Positions 1 through 8,859 of a stretch of DNA of 63,883 bases are shown here, piece by piece; the first letter of the stretch is position 1, and every line of letters begins with the position of its first letter. The position numbers and the translations under genes were made by a program. Source of the stretch: JAABVY01 sp964496505 (GTDB lineage: Bacteria; Zixibacteria; MSB-5A5; JAABVY01); contig CAZBZV010000016.1 of the NCBI GenBank assembly GCA_964496505.1, positions 1 through 63,883 on the forward strand. Reading direction: 5' to 3'. Under the pieces are notes generated by a model that searched no databases, had not been told where the DNA came from, and saw nothing but the letters and a program-made list of their open reading frames with translations.

Positions 1-55
1 ATAGAAGATCCCACCCCTCATGAGCCGAAAACGGCTCAACGGGGATGGGGCACCC
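1..55. repeat. 55-bp direct repeat, left copy
   Basis: This 55-bp segment recurs without a mismatch at 1248-1302. It contains the short dyad GAGCCgaaaaCGGCTC, flanked by CCCACCCC and its near complement GGGGATGGGG, so the single strand can fold into a hairpin. The two copies flank the gene at 213-890. The left copy starts at the window edge and may extend further. Confidence 0.9.
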
Positions 56-212
56 TGATACCGTTTTTCGAGTTATTCCCATGTTATCGTGCCATCGGGA
101 ACCCTTTCCCGGCAGTAATAACATGATAGATAAATCTCTGAATAAGCGAGGAGAAGAGCGAAGGAGCATAAGGTAAAATGAGTAAGGAAATATTCCTTAT
201 TACCACAACATT

Positions 213-890
213 TCACCTGGAAAATTGATTTGCCACATCAACAAAGACATCAATCACATACGGCCTCAAATCTTCGGATTTTACCCCGAGATGATTATGA
301 ATATCAGCAATCGCCAATTTCCACTCATCTTCGGATTTTGGACCGTTCATATCAATGTCGTTTACGAAATAAACAAATACCAGCCATGCCGGAATTTCAT
401 TCAAGTTCCTGAGAAAATACAAATAAGCCAGTCGATTTGCATATTGATAATATCCTTTGGTCCAGTTTGATGGCGAGGAAGCCCCGTAGAACCGGGCAGC
501 CTCCTTAAGACTGTTTTGGATTTGTTCCAATGACTGATCACATGCCTGACAGGATGAGCGCATTTCCGAAATATGCGATTTCGCCTCCACCAGAATTATA
601 TCTCCACTCCCGGATTTTGCCAAGCCATCCCATACCGGCCCTCCCCGCGGCCAGAAATCGTCAAGGCTTCGATTCGGCAACTTGATATCCAAAACCTTCA
701 GCAGATCATTATCTCGATATTCGGCATGACGATCTCCACTAAGAGGCGACAGCCATTTAATATCGTCATGATCATTTAATTGCATTTTGGCCTGGAGATT
801 GACATTCAAAAGATGCGGATATTCGTTGACAACAACCTGCATCCACTTCTGGCTCCCCTTAATTGCTTGATCCTGAATTATCCTGGTCAT
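213..890 (-). CDS. PD-(D/E)XK-nuclease-like protein of unknown role
   Basis: Protein of 225 residues. The ATG at 890 was chosen over an upstream in-frame ATG because AAAGGA lies seven bases before it. The middle holds a region reading GSGDIILVEAKSH. The D...ExK arrangement resembles the catalytic core of PD-(D/E)XK (restriction-like) nucleases, with the first acidic residue probably in the WDGLAKSGSGD stretch. The rest is unrecognised. No signal peptide or membrane segment is visible, so it is probably cytoplasmic. It stands alone between two 55-bp direct repeats, next to more repeat debris, which suggests an accessory cassette gene. A DNA-cleaving or defence role is inference only. I am confident the gene is real and less sure of the fold. 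Confidence 0.72.
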   Translation of the reverse strand: MTRIIQDQAIKGSQKWMQVVVNEYPHLLNVNLQAKMQLNDHDDIKWLSPLSGDRHAEYRDNDLLKVLDIKLPNRSLDDFWPRGGPVWDGLAKSGSGDIILVEAKSHISEMRSSCQACDQSLEQIQNSLKEAARFYGASSPSNWTKGYYQYANRLAYLYFLRNLNEIPAWLVFVYFVNDIDMNGPKSEDEWKLAIADIHNHLGVKSEDLRPYVIDVFVDVANQFSR

Positions 891-1247
891 AATTATTCCT
901 TTGCATAAAATCAGCAAATATTATTTTAATCAATAATCGGTGTCTGATACTTCGTGGAGTTATCCTAATATATTCATCGGAATCCAAGAACCGTTCTTTA
1001 GCTGCCTGACAGCCTGTTTGCCGCGACAATGTGACGTCATAGAACATAATATCCGTCCAGTGCTGCCGGGAACCCTTTCCCGGCGGGTGATTTGACCGCA
1101 CATAAATGGGTGGCATGCCCAAACCAGTTTGGGCATGTATGTATTCCGGGCCAATCAAATTTGACCCGGCCACCCAAGCGGGTACGGAACGTGGGTGCCC
1201 CACTGCGCAGCGGTGGGCTTTTTGCCTTAAAGGAATTCACTAACGAA

Positions 1248-1302
1248 ATAGAAGATCCCACCCCTCATGAGCCGAAAACGGCTCAACGGGGATGGGGCAC
1301 CC
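1248..1302. repeat. 55-bp direct repeat, right copy
   Basis: Exact copy, in the same orientation, of bases 1-55. Together the two copies bracket the nuclease-like gene at 213-890. Confidence 0.9.
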
Positions 1303-1314
1303 AGACCCATGCCT

Positions 1315-1409
1315 TGTCATTCTGAGGGATTCCCGACCTCTGGTCGAGAGCGACCGAAGAATCTCTCACTAATCAAACAGATTCTTCGCTTCGCTCAGAA
1401 TGACATTTT
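1315..1409 (+). repeat. Dispersed TGTCATTCTGAG repeat, copy 1
   Basis: About 95 bp, beginning TGTCATTCTGAG and ending CTCAGAATGACATTTT, so its ends are inverted complements of each other. The interior shares GCGACCGAAGAATCTCTCAC and CAGATTCTTCGCTTCGCTCA with copies at 58808-58933 and 60788-60913. No reading frame is present. It resembles a MITE-like dispersed palindromic element. Confidence 0.85.
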
Positions 1410-1516
1410 CAATTGAAAGCTTTACTCAACAAATCCCACCCGTCTGAAACATCCTAAAATCCCGCTCCCCATTTAAACTTTGTGAAATCCCGATAACCTT
1501 CGTATAATTTGTATGC

Positions 1517-1545
1517 TTGACAATAGCTTAAAGCAAACATAGATT
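1517..1545 (+). promoter_or_regulatory. Putative sigma70-type promoter of the ricT operon
   Basis: TTGACA at 1517-1522, a 17-bp spacer, then TAGATT at 1540-1545 (four of six consensus positions). It lies about 27 bases before the TTG start at 1572, in the only AT-rich gap before a long co-oriented gene run. Prediction by eye. Confidence 0.45.
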
Positions 1546-1571
1546 AATGCCCATAATTCTGGAGGAATATT

Positions 1572-2432
1572 TTGGAAAATTTATGGGAAATAGAATTCAA
1601 GGCAGGCCGTCGTGCCTTCTATATAAATGTCAATAAGGTCGAATTCGAGCCGGGCGATTATGTTATCGTGGCAGCCGAACGCGGCGAGGATATGGGAAAG
1701 GTGATTCGCGAGTTTCTTCCCGCGGTCAATCTCAAGTATCATCCCACCGCGGTTTTGCGCAAGGCCAATGATGATGATCTCGGCAAGCTCAATTTCAACC
1801 GCGAGAAGGAAGAGGAATCGTTCGGCGAATGCCTGACCTTAATCGGCAAACACGGCCTGGATATGAAGCTGGTCGATGTCGAATACCAATTCGACTGCAA
1901 CAAACTGACCTTTTATTTCACTGCCGATCAACGTGTCGATTTCCGCGAGCTGGTCAAGGACCTGGCGGCGATCTATAAGACACGTATCGAACTGCGCCAG
2001 ATCGGAGTACGTGACGAAGCCCGCAGGATCGGAGGATTCGGAATCTGCGGCCTTAAGCAGTGCTGTTCCTGCTGGCTTAGGGAATTCGAACCGATTACCA
2101 CCCAGCTTGCCCGCGAGCAGAACCTGGCCTTAAATCCGCAGAAGATTTCAGGAAACTGCGGACGGCTTCTATGCTGCCTGCTCTACGAGCAGAATCATTA
2201 CCAGCAGGCGCTTTCCGAATTTCCGGAACTGGGATCGCATTATCAAACCGAAAAGGGCAGGGCAACAGTCGAGAAGGTCAATGTTTTCACACAGGAGATG
2301 ATAGTAAAGCATCCTGATAACTATGAAGAAAAGGTAAAACTCAGAGAGAGTTCGACAGATAGATATGGTTTCAGAACCACATACCGAAGAGTGGTCAATA
2401 TTAACGGGGGAGATGAGAGTGAGTCAGCCTGA
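1572..2432 (+). CDS. ricT: PSP1-domain protein, RicT/YaaT family
   Basis: Protein of 286 residues, about the usual length for RicT (YaaT). It starts with TTG, five bases after a GGAGGA ribosome binding site. The C-terminal half carries the family's cysteine signature: CGLKQCCSCW around residues 158-170 and NCGRLLCC around 195-203. In Bacillus, RicT joins RicA and RicF in a complex that binds [4Fe-4S] clusters and works with RNase Y in RNA processing. Whether that partnership exists here cannot be told from this window. It is the first gene of a co-oriented run, and its last about 20 bases overlap the start of metG. Confidence 0.92.
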   Translation: MENLWEIEFKAGRRAFYINVNKVEFEPGDYVIVAAERGEDMGKVIREFLPAVNLKYHPTAVLRKANDDDLGKLNFNREKEEESFGECLTLIGKHGLDMKLVDVEYQFDCNKLTFYFTADQRVDFRELVKDLAAIYKTRIELRQIGVRDEARRIGGFGICGLKQCCSCWLREFEPITTQLAREQNLALNPQKISGNCGRLLCCLLYEQNHYQQALSEFPELGSHYQTEKGRATVEKVNVFTQEMIVKHPDNYEEKVKLRESSTDRYGFRTTYRRVVNINGGDESESA

Positions 2433-4314
2433 CAGTTTCTATGTTACTACTCCGATTTATTATGTGAATGCCGAACCGCATATCGGAAATGCCTATACCA
2501 CAGTTGCCGCCGATGTCCTGAATCGTTATCACAAACTTCTGGGATATCAGTCCTATTTCCTGACCGGTACTGATGAACACGGCTCCAAGGTTGCCGAATC
2601 GGCCGAAAAGGCCGGCCTTAGCCCTCAGGAGCTTTGCGACAAAAACAGCGGGGTCTTCAAAAAAAACTGGGAAAAACTGAATATAGAATACGACAAATTC
2701 ATCCGCACTACAGATCCGGAACACGAAGAAATAGTCCGCAAATTCATCCAGGTCCTGCACGACAAGAAGTATATCTATCAGGGCGAATACAAGGGCCTAT
2801 ACTGCACCGGTTGCGAGAAGTTTATTACCGAGAGAGAGTTGACCGAGGACGGCAAATGCCCGGTGCATCTGACTAAACCTCAGGAAGTCCGCGAAAAGAA
2901 TTACTTCTTCAAACTCTCGGAATTCCTCGAACCGCTAAGGCAAAAAATCGAGTCGGGCGAGCTCGAAATCGTACCGCAAAACAGGCGCAACGAGGTTCTG
3001 GGCCTTTTTAAGCAGAATCTCGAGGATTTTTCTCTCTCGCGTGAGCGGGTCAAATGGGGCGTGAGCCTGCCCTTTGATGAGTCCCAGGTAACTTATGTCT
3101 GGATAGACGCTCTTATTAACTATATCTCAGCGCCCAAATATCCCGACGGCCCGGATTTCGACCGTCTCTGGAATAAATCGGCAGTGATCCATCTGATGGC
3201 CAAGGATATCCTGAAATTCCATTGTATTTACTGGCCTGCCATGCTGATGGCGGCCGATGTCAAGCTTCCGGACAAGATAGTCATACACGGCTATCTCAAC
3301 CTTGACAGCCAGAAAATCAGCAAATCACTTGGCAATATTATCAGGCCGGATGATATGATCGGATGGTTCGGGGTTGATGCCTCGCGTTTTCTGGTGCTGA
3401 ATATGTGCGCCTTTGGCTCCGACGGCGATATCCGTATCGAGGACTTTTATACAAAATACAATGCCGACCTTGCCAATAACTACGGCAACCTCGTTTCGCG
3501 CACATTGAAGATGATCGATCGTAACTTAAACGGCATCCTTCCCCAGCCTAAAGGCGGAGAAATGCCGGAGATTATCAAAGAGGGTTACGAGACGGTCAAA
3601 AGAGTCCGAGAAAAGCTGGTTGACGTGCAGATCAAGATGGCTACCGACGAAATCATAGCTTATTTAAGCAGGTTGAATATATATTTCGACGAAAACAAAC
3701 CCTGGGTGCTGGCCAAGGAGAATAAGACAGACGAACTGGGCGAGGTGCTTTATAATGCCTCATATGGAATAGCCCTGTCTTCGGCATTGCTTTCACCCTA
3801 TCTGACGGAAAAAGCCGCGACAGTCCTGGAATCGCTTTTCGGCAAAAAGGTACCGCCCGAGGTTGTTCTGCAGGAGCTCGGGAATGCTCTCGGATTTAGC
3901 GATAAAATAGAACCACCGAAGAAAAACCTCTTTCCCCGTCTTTCGATGCCGAAAGACCTTGCTCCCAAAGCCGAGGAGCCGGCCGCCGATAACCTTATCG
4001 GCATCGAGGATTTCGCCAAAGTACAGCTCCAGGTAGCAGAGGTCAAAGAAGCGGAAAAAGTCCCTAAGGCCGACAAGCTACTGAAACTCCAGCTTGAAAT
4101 CGGCCAGGACAAGCGCCAGATTGTGGCCGGGATCGCCGAATTTTATAAGCCTGACGCTCTGGTTGGCAAAAAGATTATCGTGGTCACCAATCTCAAGCCG
4201 GTTAAACTGCGTGGTATCGAATCCAACGGCATGCTTCTAGCCGCCAAAAAGAAGAAAAAACTCTCTCTTCTGACAGTGGATTCTGATATACCCACTGGAG
4301 CCAAAATCAGTTGA
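2413..4314 (+). CDS. metG: Methionyl-tRNA synthetase
   Basis: Class I aminoacyl-tRNA synthetase of 633 residues that charges tRNA-Met in the cytoplasm. The HIGH motif is HIGN at residues 23-26, and the KMSKS loop is KISKS near residue 301. A zinc-knuckle region with CTGC and CPVH sits around residues 130-155. From about residue 530 there is a Trbp111/EMAP-like tRNA-binding domain (VAEVKEAEKVPKADKLLKLQ, the usual dimerising appendage). The start at 2413 was chosen because GGGGGA precedes it and the resulting N-terminus fits the family; an in-frame ATG at 2365 would lie deep inside ricT. The stop is two bases before the next gene. Confidence 0.97.
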   Translation: MRVSQPDSFYVTTPIYYVNAEPHIGNAYTTVAADVLNRYHKLLGYQSYFLTGTDEHGSKVAESAEKAGLSPQELCDKNSGVFKKNWEKLNIEYDKFIRTTDPEHEEIVRKFIQVLHDKKYIYQGEYKGLYCTGCEKFITERELTEDGKCPVHLTKPQEVREKNYFFKLSEFLEPLRQKIESGELEIVPQNRRNEVLGLFKQNLEDFSLSRERVKWGVSLPFDESQVTYVWIDALINYISAPKYPDGPDFDRLWNKSAVIHLMAKDILKFHCIYWPAMLMAADVKLPDKIVIHGYLNLDSQKISKSLGNIIRPDDMIGWFGVDASRFLVLNMCAFGSDGDIRIEDFYTKYNADLANNYGNLVSRTLKMIDRNLNGILPQPKGGEMPEIIKEGYETVKRVREKLVDVQIKMATDEIIAYLSRLNIYFDENKPWVLAKENKTDELGEVLYNASYGIALSSALLSPYLTEKAATVLESLFGKKVPPEVVLQELGNALGFSDKIEPPKKNLFPRLSMPKDLAPKAEEPAADNLIGIEDFAKVQLQVAEVKEAEKVPKADKLLKLQLEIGQDKRQIVAGIAEFYKPDALVGKKIIVVTNLKPVKLRGIESNGMLLAAKKKKKLSLLTVDSDIPTGAKIS

Positions 4315-4315
4315 T

Positions 4316-5077
4316 ATGATCGATACACACTGCCATCTCGATTTCAATAACTATGATGATGACCGCGAGGATGTCATCAAAGAGACAATCGAGGGTGGCG
4401 TGCATAGAATGATAAATATCGGTATCGACGAGGAAACATCGATCAACAGCCTGGAGCTTTCGGAGAAATACGATAATATTTATGCCGCAATCGGATATCA
4501 TCCCCATTCAGCCAGCGAATTCAACAAGACGGTTCAGGATAAACTGGAACGTCTGGCTCAGCATCCCAAAGCGGTTGCAATCGGTGAAATTGGATTGGAT
4601 TATTACCGGAATTATTCTCCCCGTGAAGATCAGATCAATGCCTTCCGCCGGCAGATAAGTCTGGCGGCCGATCTGGAACTCCCGATCGTAGTGCATATTC
4701 GCGAGGCGATGGAGGAAAGCCTCAAGATATTGAAGGAAGAAAAGGCTTATGAATGCGGCGGAGTGCTGCATTGCTTCCCCGGAGATTACGAGGACAGCCA
4801 GAGGGCTCTGGATATGAATCTGCTGGTTGCCTTCGGGGGCACGATGACATTTAAAAATGCCCGCGCCTCAAAAGTTGCCGAAAAAGTACCGCTAAAACAG
4901 ATAATCCTCGAAACCGATGCACCCTTTCTCACCCCCGTACCCTTTCGAGGTAAACGCAATTCTCCTCTCTACGTCCATTATGTGTACAAGAAACTGGCAG
5001 AAATCAAAGAGATTGATTTTGCCGAACTCGAAAAAAAGATTGATAAAAACGCGGTATCTTTGTTTAATTTAACTTGA
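4316..5077 (+). CDS. tatD: TatD-family metal-dependent deoxyribonuclease
   Basis: Protein of 253 residues with the full set of TatD metal ligands: HCH in DTHCHLDF (residues 3-10), Glu91 in GEIGLDY, His127 in VVHIREA, His152 in VLHCFPG, and Asp201 in ETDAPFLTP. The family comprises TIM-barrel hydrolases, often Mg-dependent exonucleases linked to DNA quality control. The gene starts one base after the metG stop and overlaps the rsmA start in a TGATG junction, so translation is probably coupled. The order metG-tatD-rsmA is common in bacteria. Confidence 0.95.
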   Translation: MIDTHCHLDFNNYDDDREDVIKETIEGGVHRMINIGIDEETSINSLELSEKYDNIYAAIGYHPHSASEFNKTVQDKLERLAQHPKAVAIGEIGLDYYRNYSPREDQINAFRRQISLAADLELPIVVHIREAMEESLKILKEEKAYECGGVLHCFPGDYEDSQRALDMNLLVAFGGTMTFKNARASKVAEKVPLKQIILETDAPFLTPVPFRGKRNSPLYVHYVYKKLAEIKEIDFAELEKKIDKNAVSLFNLT

Positions 5078-5883
5078 TGCTTAAGCCAAAGAAATCATTA
5101 GGTCAGAATTTTCTAAAAAGCAAAACAACGGCTCAGAGGATCGTCAATCTACTCGACCCGGGGCTTGATGATGCTGTCCTCGAAATCGGTCCCGGAACCG
5201 GGGTTATGACCGAAATTTTGATCGAATCCGGCGCGAATGTCTATGCTGTCGATATTGACCAGCGTATGATCAACTTCCTTGCCCAGAAGTATGCTTACGC
5301 CGATAACTTCGAGCCGATTCACGCCGACATTATGGATTATGATTTCGATCAAATAGAGAGCGAAGGTAGAATCAAGGTCATCGGCAATCTTCCCTATCAT
5401 ATGACCTCCCCTATTCTGGAAAAGATCTGCTATTTCCATCATAAAGTGGAATTTGCGGTTTTGACAGTCCAGAAAGAGGTGGCGGCACGAATAACCGCCG
5501 AGGTTGGAAGCTCCGATTACAGCGCGCTGACTATTTTTATAAATAATTACTGCAATGCCGAGGTCATGTTCGACTTAAGCAGAAAACAGTTTCATCCACC
5601 GCCCGAGGTAACGTCCTCGGTGATACGTCTGGATTTCTTCAGAGAGCCCTTAATCGATCCCGGCCGGTACCTTTCAATCCGCAACCTGATAAAAAAGCTT
5701 TTCAGCCAGAGACGCAAGAAGGTTGTTAATTCGCTTATGAACAGTCTGAACATGAGCAGAGAAAAGGCCGAGGAAATTCTGGATGAGGCCTCGATCGATA
5801 AAGACAACCGTCCTCAAAATATTTCTCTCGAAGAGTATGTTCGTCTTGCGGACTCATTATATAAATATGACGTTGAATTATAA
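5077..5883 (+). CDS. rsmA: 16S rRNA dimethyladenosine transferase
   Basis: RsmA/KsgA of 268 residues, which uses S-adenosylmethionine to dimethylate the two adjacent adenosines in the loop near the 3' end of 16S rRNA during small-subunit assembly. Visible signatures are LGQNFL at residues 8-13, the SAM-binding GPGTG at 38-42, and the catalytic motif IV NLPY at 104-107, with the FxPPPxVxS-like HPPPEVTSSV region further on. The ATG at 5077 shares a base with the tatD stop (TGATG); a TTG at 5074 is less likely. The end overlaps the next gene by 17 bases. Confidence 0.96.
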   Translation: MLKPKKSLGQNFLKSKTTAQRIVNLLDPGLDDAVLEIGPGTGVMTEILIESGANVYAVDIDQRMINFLAQKYAYADNFEPIHADIMDYDFDQIESEGRIKVIGNLPYHMTSPILEKICYFHHKVEFAVLTVQKEVAARITAEVGSSDYSALTIFINNYCNAEVMFDLSRKQFHPPPEVTSSVIRLDFFREPLIDPGRYLSIRNLIKKLFSQRRKKVVNSLMNSLNMSREKAEEILDEASIDKDNRPQNISLEEYVRLADSLYKYDVEL

Positions 5884-7693
5884 GACATTTTTCGCGGGCC
5901 TGATAATTCTGTTTATGGCCGGTGTACCGCTTCATGCCCAGGGCGTTGTTTTCGATTTCTCCCACGATAAGTCCACTTATCATTGGGAGGATTCTATCTG
6001 GGTCGATAATGATCTATCCAAAAATATTCATCTCCGAATGTACAACCACTCCACCGCAACCCTGATTCGCAAATCGCTTTTCATCGACAGCGGCGACCGC
6101 TGGCAAAAAAATGCCAATACCGACCTGGCCTTAAGCTTTGGTCATAAAAACCGTTTCTCATGGGGAATCTCCGCCTTTAATAACTACAACCGGCTGGAAA
6201 GCCGGCGGGTTGGTATAAACCGTCTGGGCCTGCATCAGGACTATAGATTAAGCAATTCAATCAAAATGCATTCCCAGCTTTCATATTCCGAGGCCACGCG
6301 CCATTACAATGAAGTCAAGGATCGCGACCGGGGCGTCATGCAACAACTCGACTTATCCTATATCGGTGATCTTTTCGGGCTCGGCAGCCTGGGAGCATCA
6401 TACAATCATGAATTGAACCTCTTGCAGAGAACACCCGAGAAATCATTCGGCATCGATCTCGGTTTCGCCAACCGAAGCACAAAACAGCAGATTCAAGTCA
6501 ATTACAGCGGCAATTATCAGCAGAATAAATTCTTTACCGATCTGACCTCGTTTGAAAATGTCACCACCCAGGATAAATACAATCACCAGGGTGATCTACA
6601 TATAAATCTTGATCTGATAAAGAATCTTGACCTTGATTTGGTCTCAAATTATTCCTACCGCCGTTTCGAGTATAGTGATGATACGGAAGACTCCCAATCG
6701 GGAATAATCGGGCGAGATAACCTGACAGCGACTTTTTACTATAAACTGGCGGCCTCATATCCGCTCTTTGGAGTATCCCTCTTTAAAACCGAGTATATCT
6801 ACCGCGACAGCGATGAGGAGTTCGGTGATCTATTCTCCGGCCAAAATATCACCCTGGGCGAACTGCGCCTGTCCTATTATATATCATGGAGCAAAAAGGA
6901 TTCGCTCTATGCCTCAGGCACCTTTTCAGTAACTACTTATTCGGGCAAGGATCCAGACAACCTGTTTTCCGACCGCGACCGGGTATTCAAGCTGGGACAA
7001 TTTGTGTACCAGCGAGATTTTTCAAAGCATTTTATGCTGCGCCTGCGGGGATCATACCAATACTACCATTATATCTATATCTCCGAACGGCTTTCGGCCA
7101 ATAACAACCATAATATCCTTTACCTGGCCCACCCGGAATTAATCTGGACTCCTGCCGAGGCCCTTCAGATTTCGCAGAGCTGGGTTATGCATGCCAATTA
7201 TATTTACTATGATTTCGAAAAATATGAAGAATCTCAGCGCAATACGCTTTATCGCAAAGCCAGCTATCTGATGAAAGTGAATTATTCCATTTTCAGAAAT
7301 CTCGATCTTTTGTTATCTTACCGTTATCGCTATGAGGATTTCGGGCAGCTTGTCTATAAAGATCAATGGGCACAGAGGATTAGCTGGGATCGCAAGGGAC
7401 ATCTGCCCTCTATCGAGATGTTTTGGCGGCCGTTTACAGAACTTCTGGTCAATCCCGGCTATTCTTATGAAAGGAAGCAGTCTTTCGATCATTTGCCCGG
7501 AGAGGAGCAGGGCACAAAGCTGCTGGAAGAAAAAGAGCTGTTTGAAAGAGAGAAAATATTTATTAATATGGAGTACAGACCCGGCTCGAAATCGCGGATT
7601 AGACTGGAATATACCCGCCGGGTGCAGGAATCAAGATTGTTTTTGAATGAGGATTCAGACATTATAACCTTGAATATCAGCAGGTATTTCTGA
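5867..7693 (+). CDS. Predicted outer-membrane beta-barrel protein
   Basis: Protein of 608 residues. The chosen start gives a clean Sec signal peptide (hydrophobic stretch FFAGLIILFMAGVPLHAQ, cleavage probably after HAQ). The mature part has no hydrophobic helices. It shows many short alternating, aromatic-rich strands and ends in Phe (ISRYF), the usual terminal residue of outer-membrane barrels. I do not recognise a substrate or family. The start overlaps rsmA by 17 bases, and the stop overlaps the next lipoprotein gene (TGATG), so barrel plus two lipoproteins form a translationally coupled trio. A transport or envelope-assembly role is inference. Confidence 0.82.
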   Translation: MTLNYKTFFAGLIILFMAGVPLHAQGVVFDFSHDKSTYHWEDSIWVDNDLSKNIHLRMYNHSTATLIRKSLFIDSGDRWQKNANTDLALSFGHKNRFSWGISAFNNYNRLESRRVGINRLGLHQDYRLSNSIKMHSQLSYSEATRHYNEVKDRDRGVMQQLDLSYIGDLFGLGSLGASYNHELNLLQRTPEKSFGIDLGFANRSTKQQIQVNYSGNYQQNKFFTDLTSFENVTTQDKYNHQGDLHINLDLIKNLDLDLVSNYSYRRFEYSDDTEDSQSGIIGRDNLTATFYYKLAASYPLFGVSLFKTEYIYRDSDEEFGDLFSGQNITLGELRLSYYISWSKKDSLYASGTFSVTTYSGKDPDNLFSDRDRVFKLGQFVYQRDFSKHFMLRLRGSYQYYHYIYISERLSANNNHNILYLAHPELIWTPAEALQISQSWVMHANYIYYDFEKYEESQRNTLYRKASYLMKVNYSIFRNLDLLLSYRYRYEDFGQLVYKDQWAQRISWDRKGHLPSIEMFWRPFTELLVNPGYSYERKQSFDHLPGEEQGTKLLEEKELFEREKIFINMEYRPGSKSRIRLEYTRRVQESRLFLNEDSDIITLNISRYF

Positions 7694-8277
7694 TGCGAAA
7701 ATATATTCTGATTATCATATTGATACTATTCGTTGCCTGCGCCAGTCCTTTCGACAGCCGGGACTCGGAACTGCCAACCACTGACCAGGGTACATTTATA
7801 CAGCCGGTTTCGCCTCAGGTGGTTCTGTTAAATCTGGAAAATTCCTATAAGGAATTAATAATAACCAATTTCATTCAGTCCCTTGATTCCAGCTTCTATT
7901 TTATTTATGACTTTGTAACCGGCCGGCCCGCTGATGGCGACTCGGGATGGGCTTATACCGAAGAGCTGCGCCTGACCGAATCATTCTTCAACAGCCATCA
8001 GGCCGACACGGCGGGAGAAATTATCCTTTCCCTCACTCCTCTCGAAAACCAGGTCGATCAGTCCTTCGATACAACCGCAGTCCTGTACCGAAGCTATAAC
8101 CTGACAGTGATAAAAACGGGCAATGATGATCAAATCGACACAACCGAGTATCTGGGAACTTCGATCTTTACCATGCTCGAAAACGATCAGGGACTCTGGA
8201 GCCTTTTAAGATGGGAAGATCAGCATCAAAACACCAATATTCCCAACTGGGCGGATTTTAAAAATGGGTACCGTTAA
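7693..8277 (+). CDS. Predicted lipoprotein, possibly NTF2-like
   Basis: Protein of 194 residues with a type II signal peptide: hydrophobic run then lipobox FVAC, Cys16 being the lipidated residue. The mature part has the alternating pattern of small NTF2-like alpha+beta domains and ends in a WSLLRWEDQ strand. The next gene product ends similarly (WRIVFWDDQ), so the two look like distant paralogues. Probably anchored in the envelope beside the barrel protein encoded just upstream. Function unknown. Confidence 0.82.
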   Translation: MRKYILIIILILFVACASPFDSRDSELPTTDQGTFIQPVSPQVVLLNLENSYKELIITNFIQSLDSSFYFIYDFVTGRPADGDSGWAYTEELRLTESFFNSHQADTAGEIILSLTPLENQVDQSFDTTAVLYRSYNLTVIKTGNDDQIDTTEYLGTSIFTMLENDQGLWSLLRWEDQHQNTNIPNWADFKNGYR

Positions 8278-8824
8278 GGATATCTTTTTTATAGTATTAA
8301 TATCCACTCTCGCATTCGGCATATCCGCATGCCTCAATCCATTCGCGCCTTCAGTTCTGGGACCTTCGGGGGTAAAAGCGATAGTACGTCAGGTCGAGCC
8401 GGACAGCACGCTGCATAATTTCAAGTATGCCTATGAGCATAACGATATCGATGTTTATGAAAATTGTCTCGACGAAAATTTTATCTTCCGCTATGTCGAT
8501 CAGGATCTTGCCGGGCAGATCGAAACAGTGGAGATACCCCGCGACGGCGCCTCCGGTGATATCGAGCGCACGCGTAATCTATTTGCATTCTTCGATGAAA
8601 TTCGACTCGATCCCTGGATTCCGGTCTTCGACAGGACCGAGATCAAGGGAGATGAAATCTGGGAGATATATAAAGTATATTTCCAGCTTTCCGTGCGCGA
8701 TACCGACGGTGATTTCGGCCTTGAGCATTACGAAGCGACCGGCATTGCAGAGTTTTCATTCAGGCAGTCGGGAGAGGATGAATTGTGGAGAATTGTATTC
8801 TGGGATGATCAGTCCAATCAATAA
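8264..8824 (+). CDS. Predicted lipoprotein, paralogue of the preceding one
   Basis: Protein of 186 residues whose start overlaps the previous gene by 14 bases. The signal peptide ends at lipobox GISAC (Cys23). The mature sequence has an NTF2-like layout: a helix with NFKYAYEHNDIDVYENCL, then strands ending in WRIVFWDDQ, where the preceding lipoprotein has WSLLRWEDQ. Function unknown. Tight coupling with the upstream barrel and lipoprotein suggests a single envelope complex. Confidence 0.82.
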   Translation: MGTVKDIFFIVLISTLAFGISACLNPFAPSVLGPSGVKAIVRQVEPDSTLHNFKYAYEHNDIDVYENCLDENFIFRYVDQDLAGQIETVEIPRDGASGDIERTRNLFAFFDEIRLDPWIPVFDRTEIKGDEIWEIYKVYFQLSVRDTDGDFGLEHYEATGIAEFSFRQSGEDELWRIVFWDDQSNQ

Positions 8825-8859
8825 ATTTATGAAAGATAAATGTGGAAGAGGGTTATGCT

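Larger units (their letters stand above)
891..1516. other. Repeat-rich gene-free stretch
   Basis: No convincing gene. The stretch holds several short palindromic repeats: a GGGAACCCTTTCCC hairpin near 1068 (also near 97), a dyad built from GCCCAAAC and GTTTGGGC near 1117-1135, a GTGGGG/CCCCAC-type hairpin near 1196-1217, the right copy of the 55-bp repeat (1248-1302) and one copy of a TGTCATTCTGAG repeat (1315-1409). Confidence 0.7.

Noticed and set aside
859..1203. Minus-strand open frame of 114 codons upstream of the nuclease-like gene
   Set aside because: Its first half translates palindromic repeats; no recognisable family, no good start. The part nearest the gene may be an old remnant but cannot be supported.
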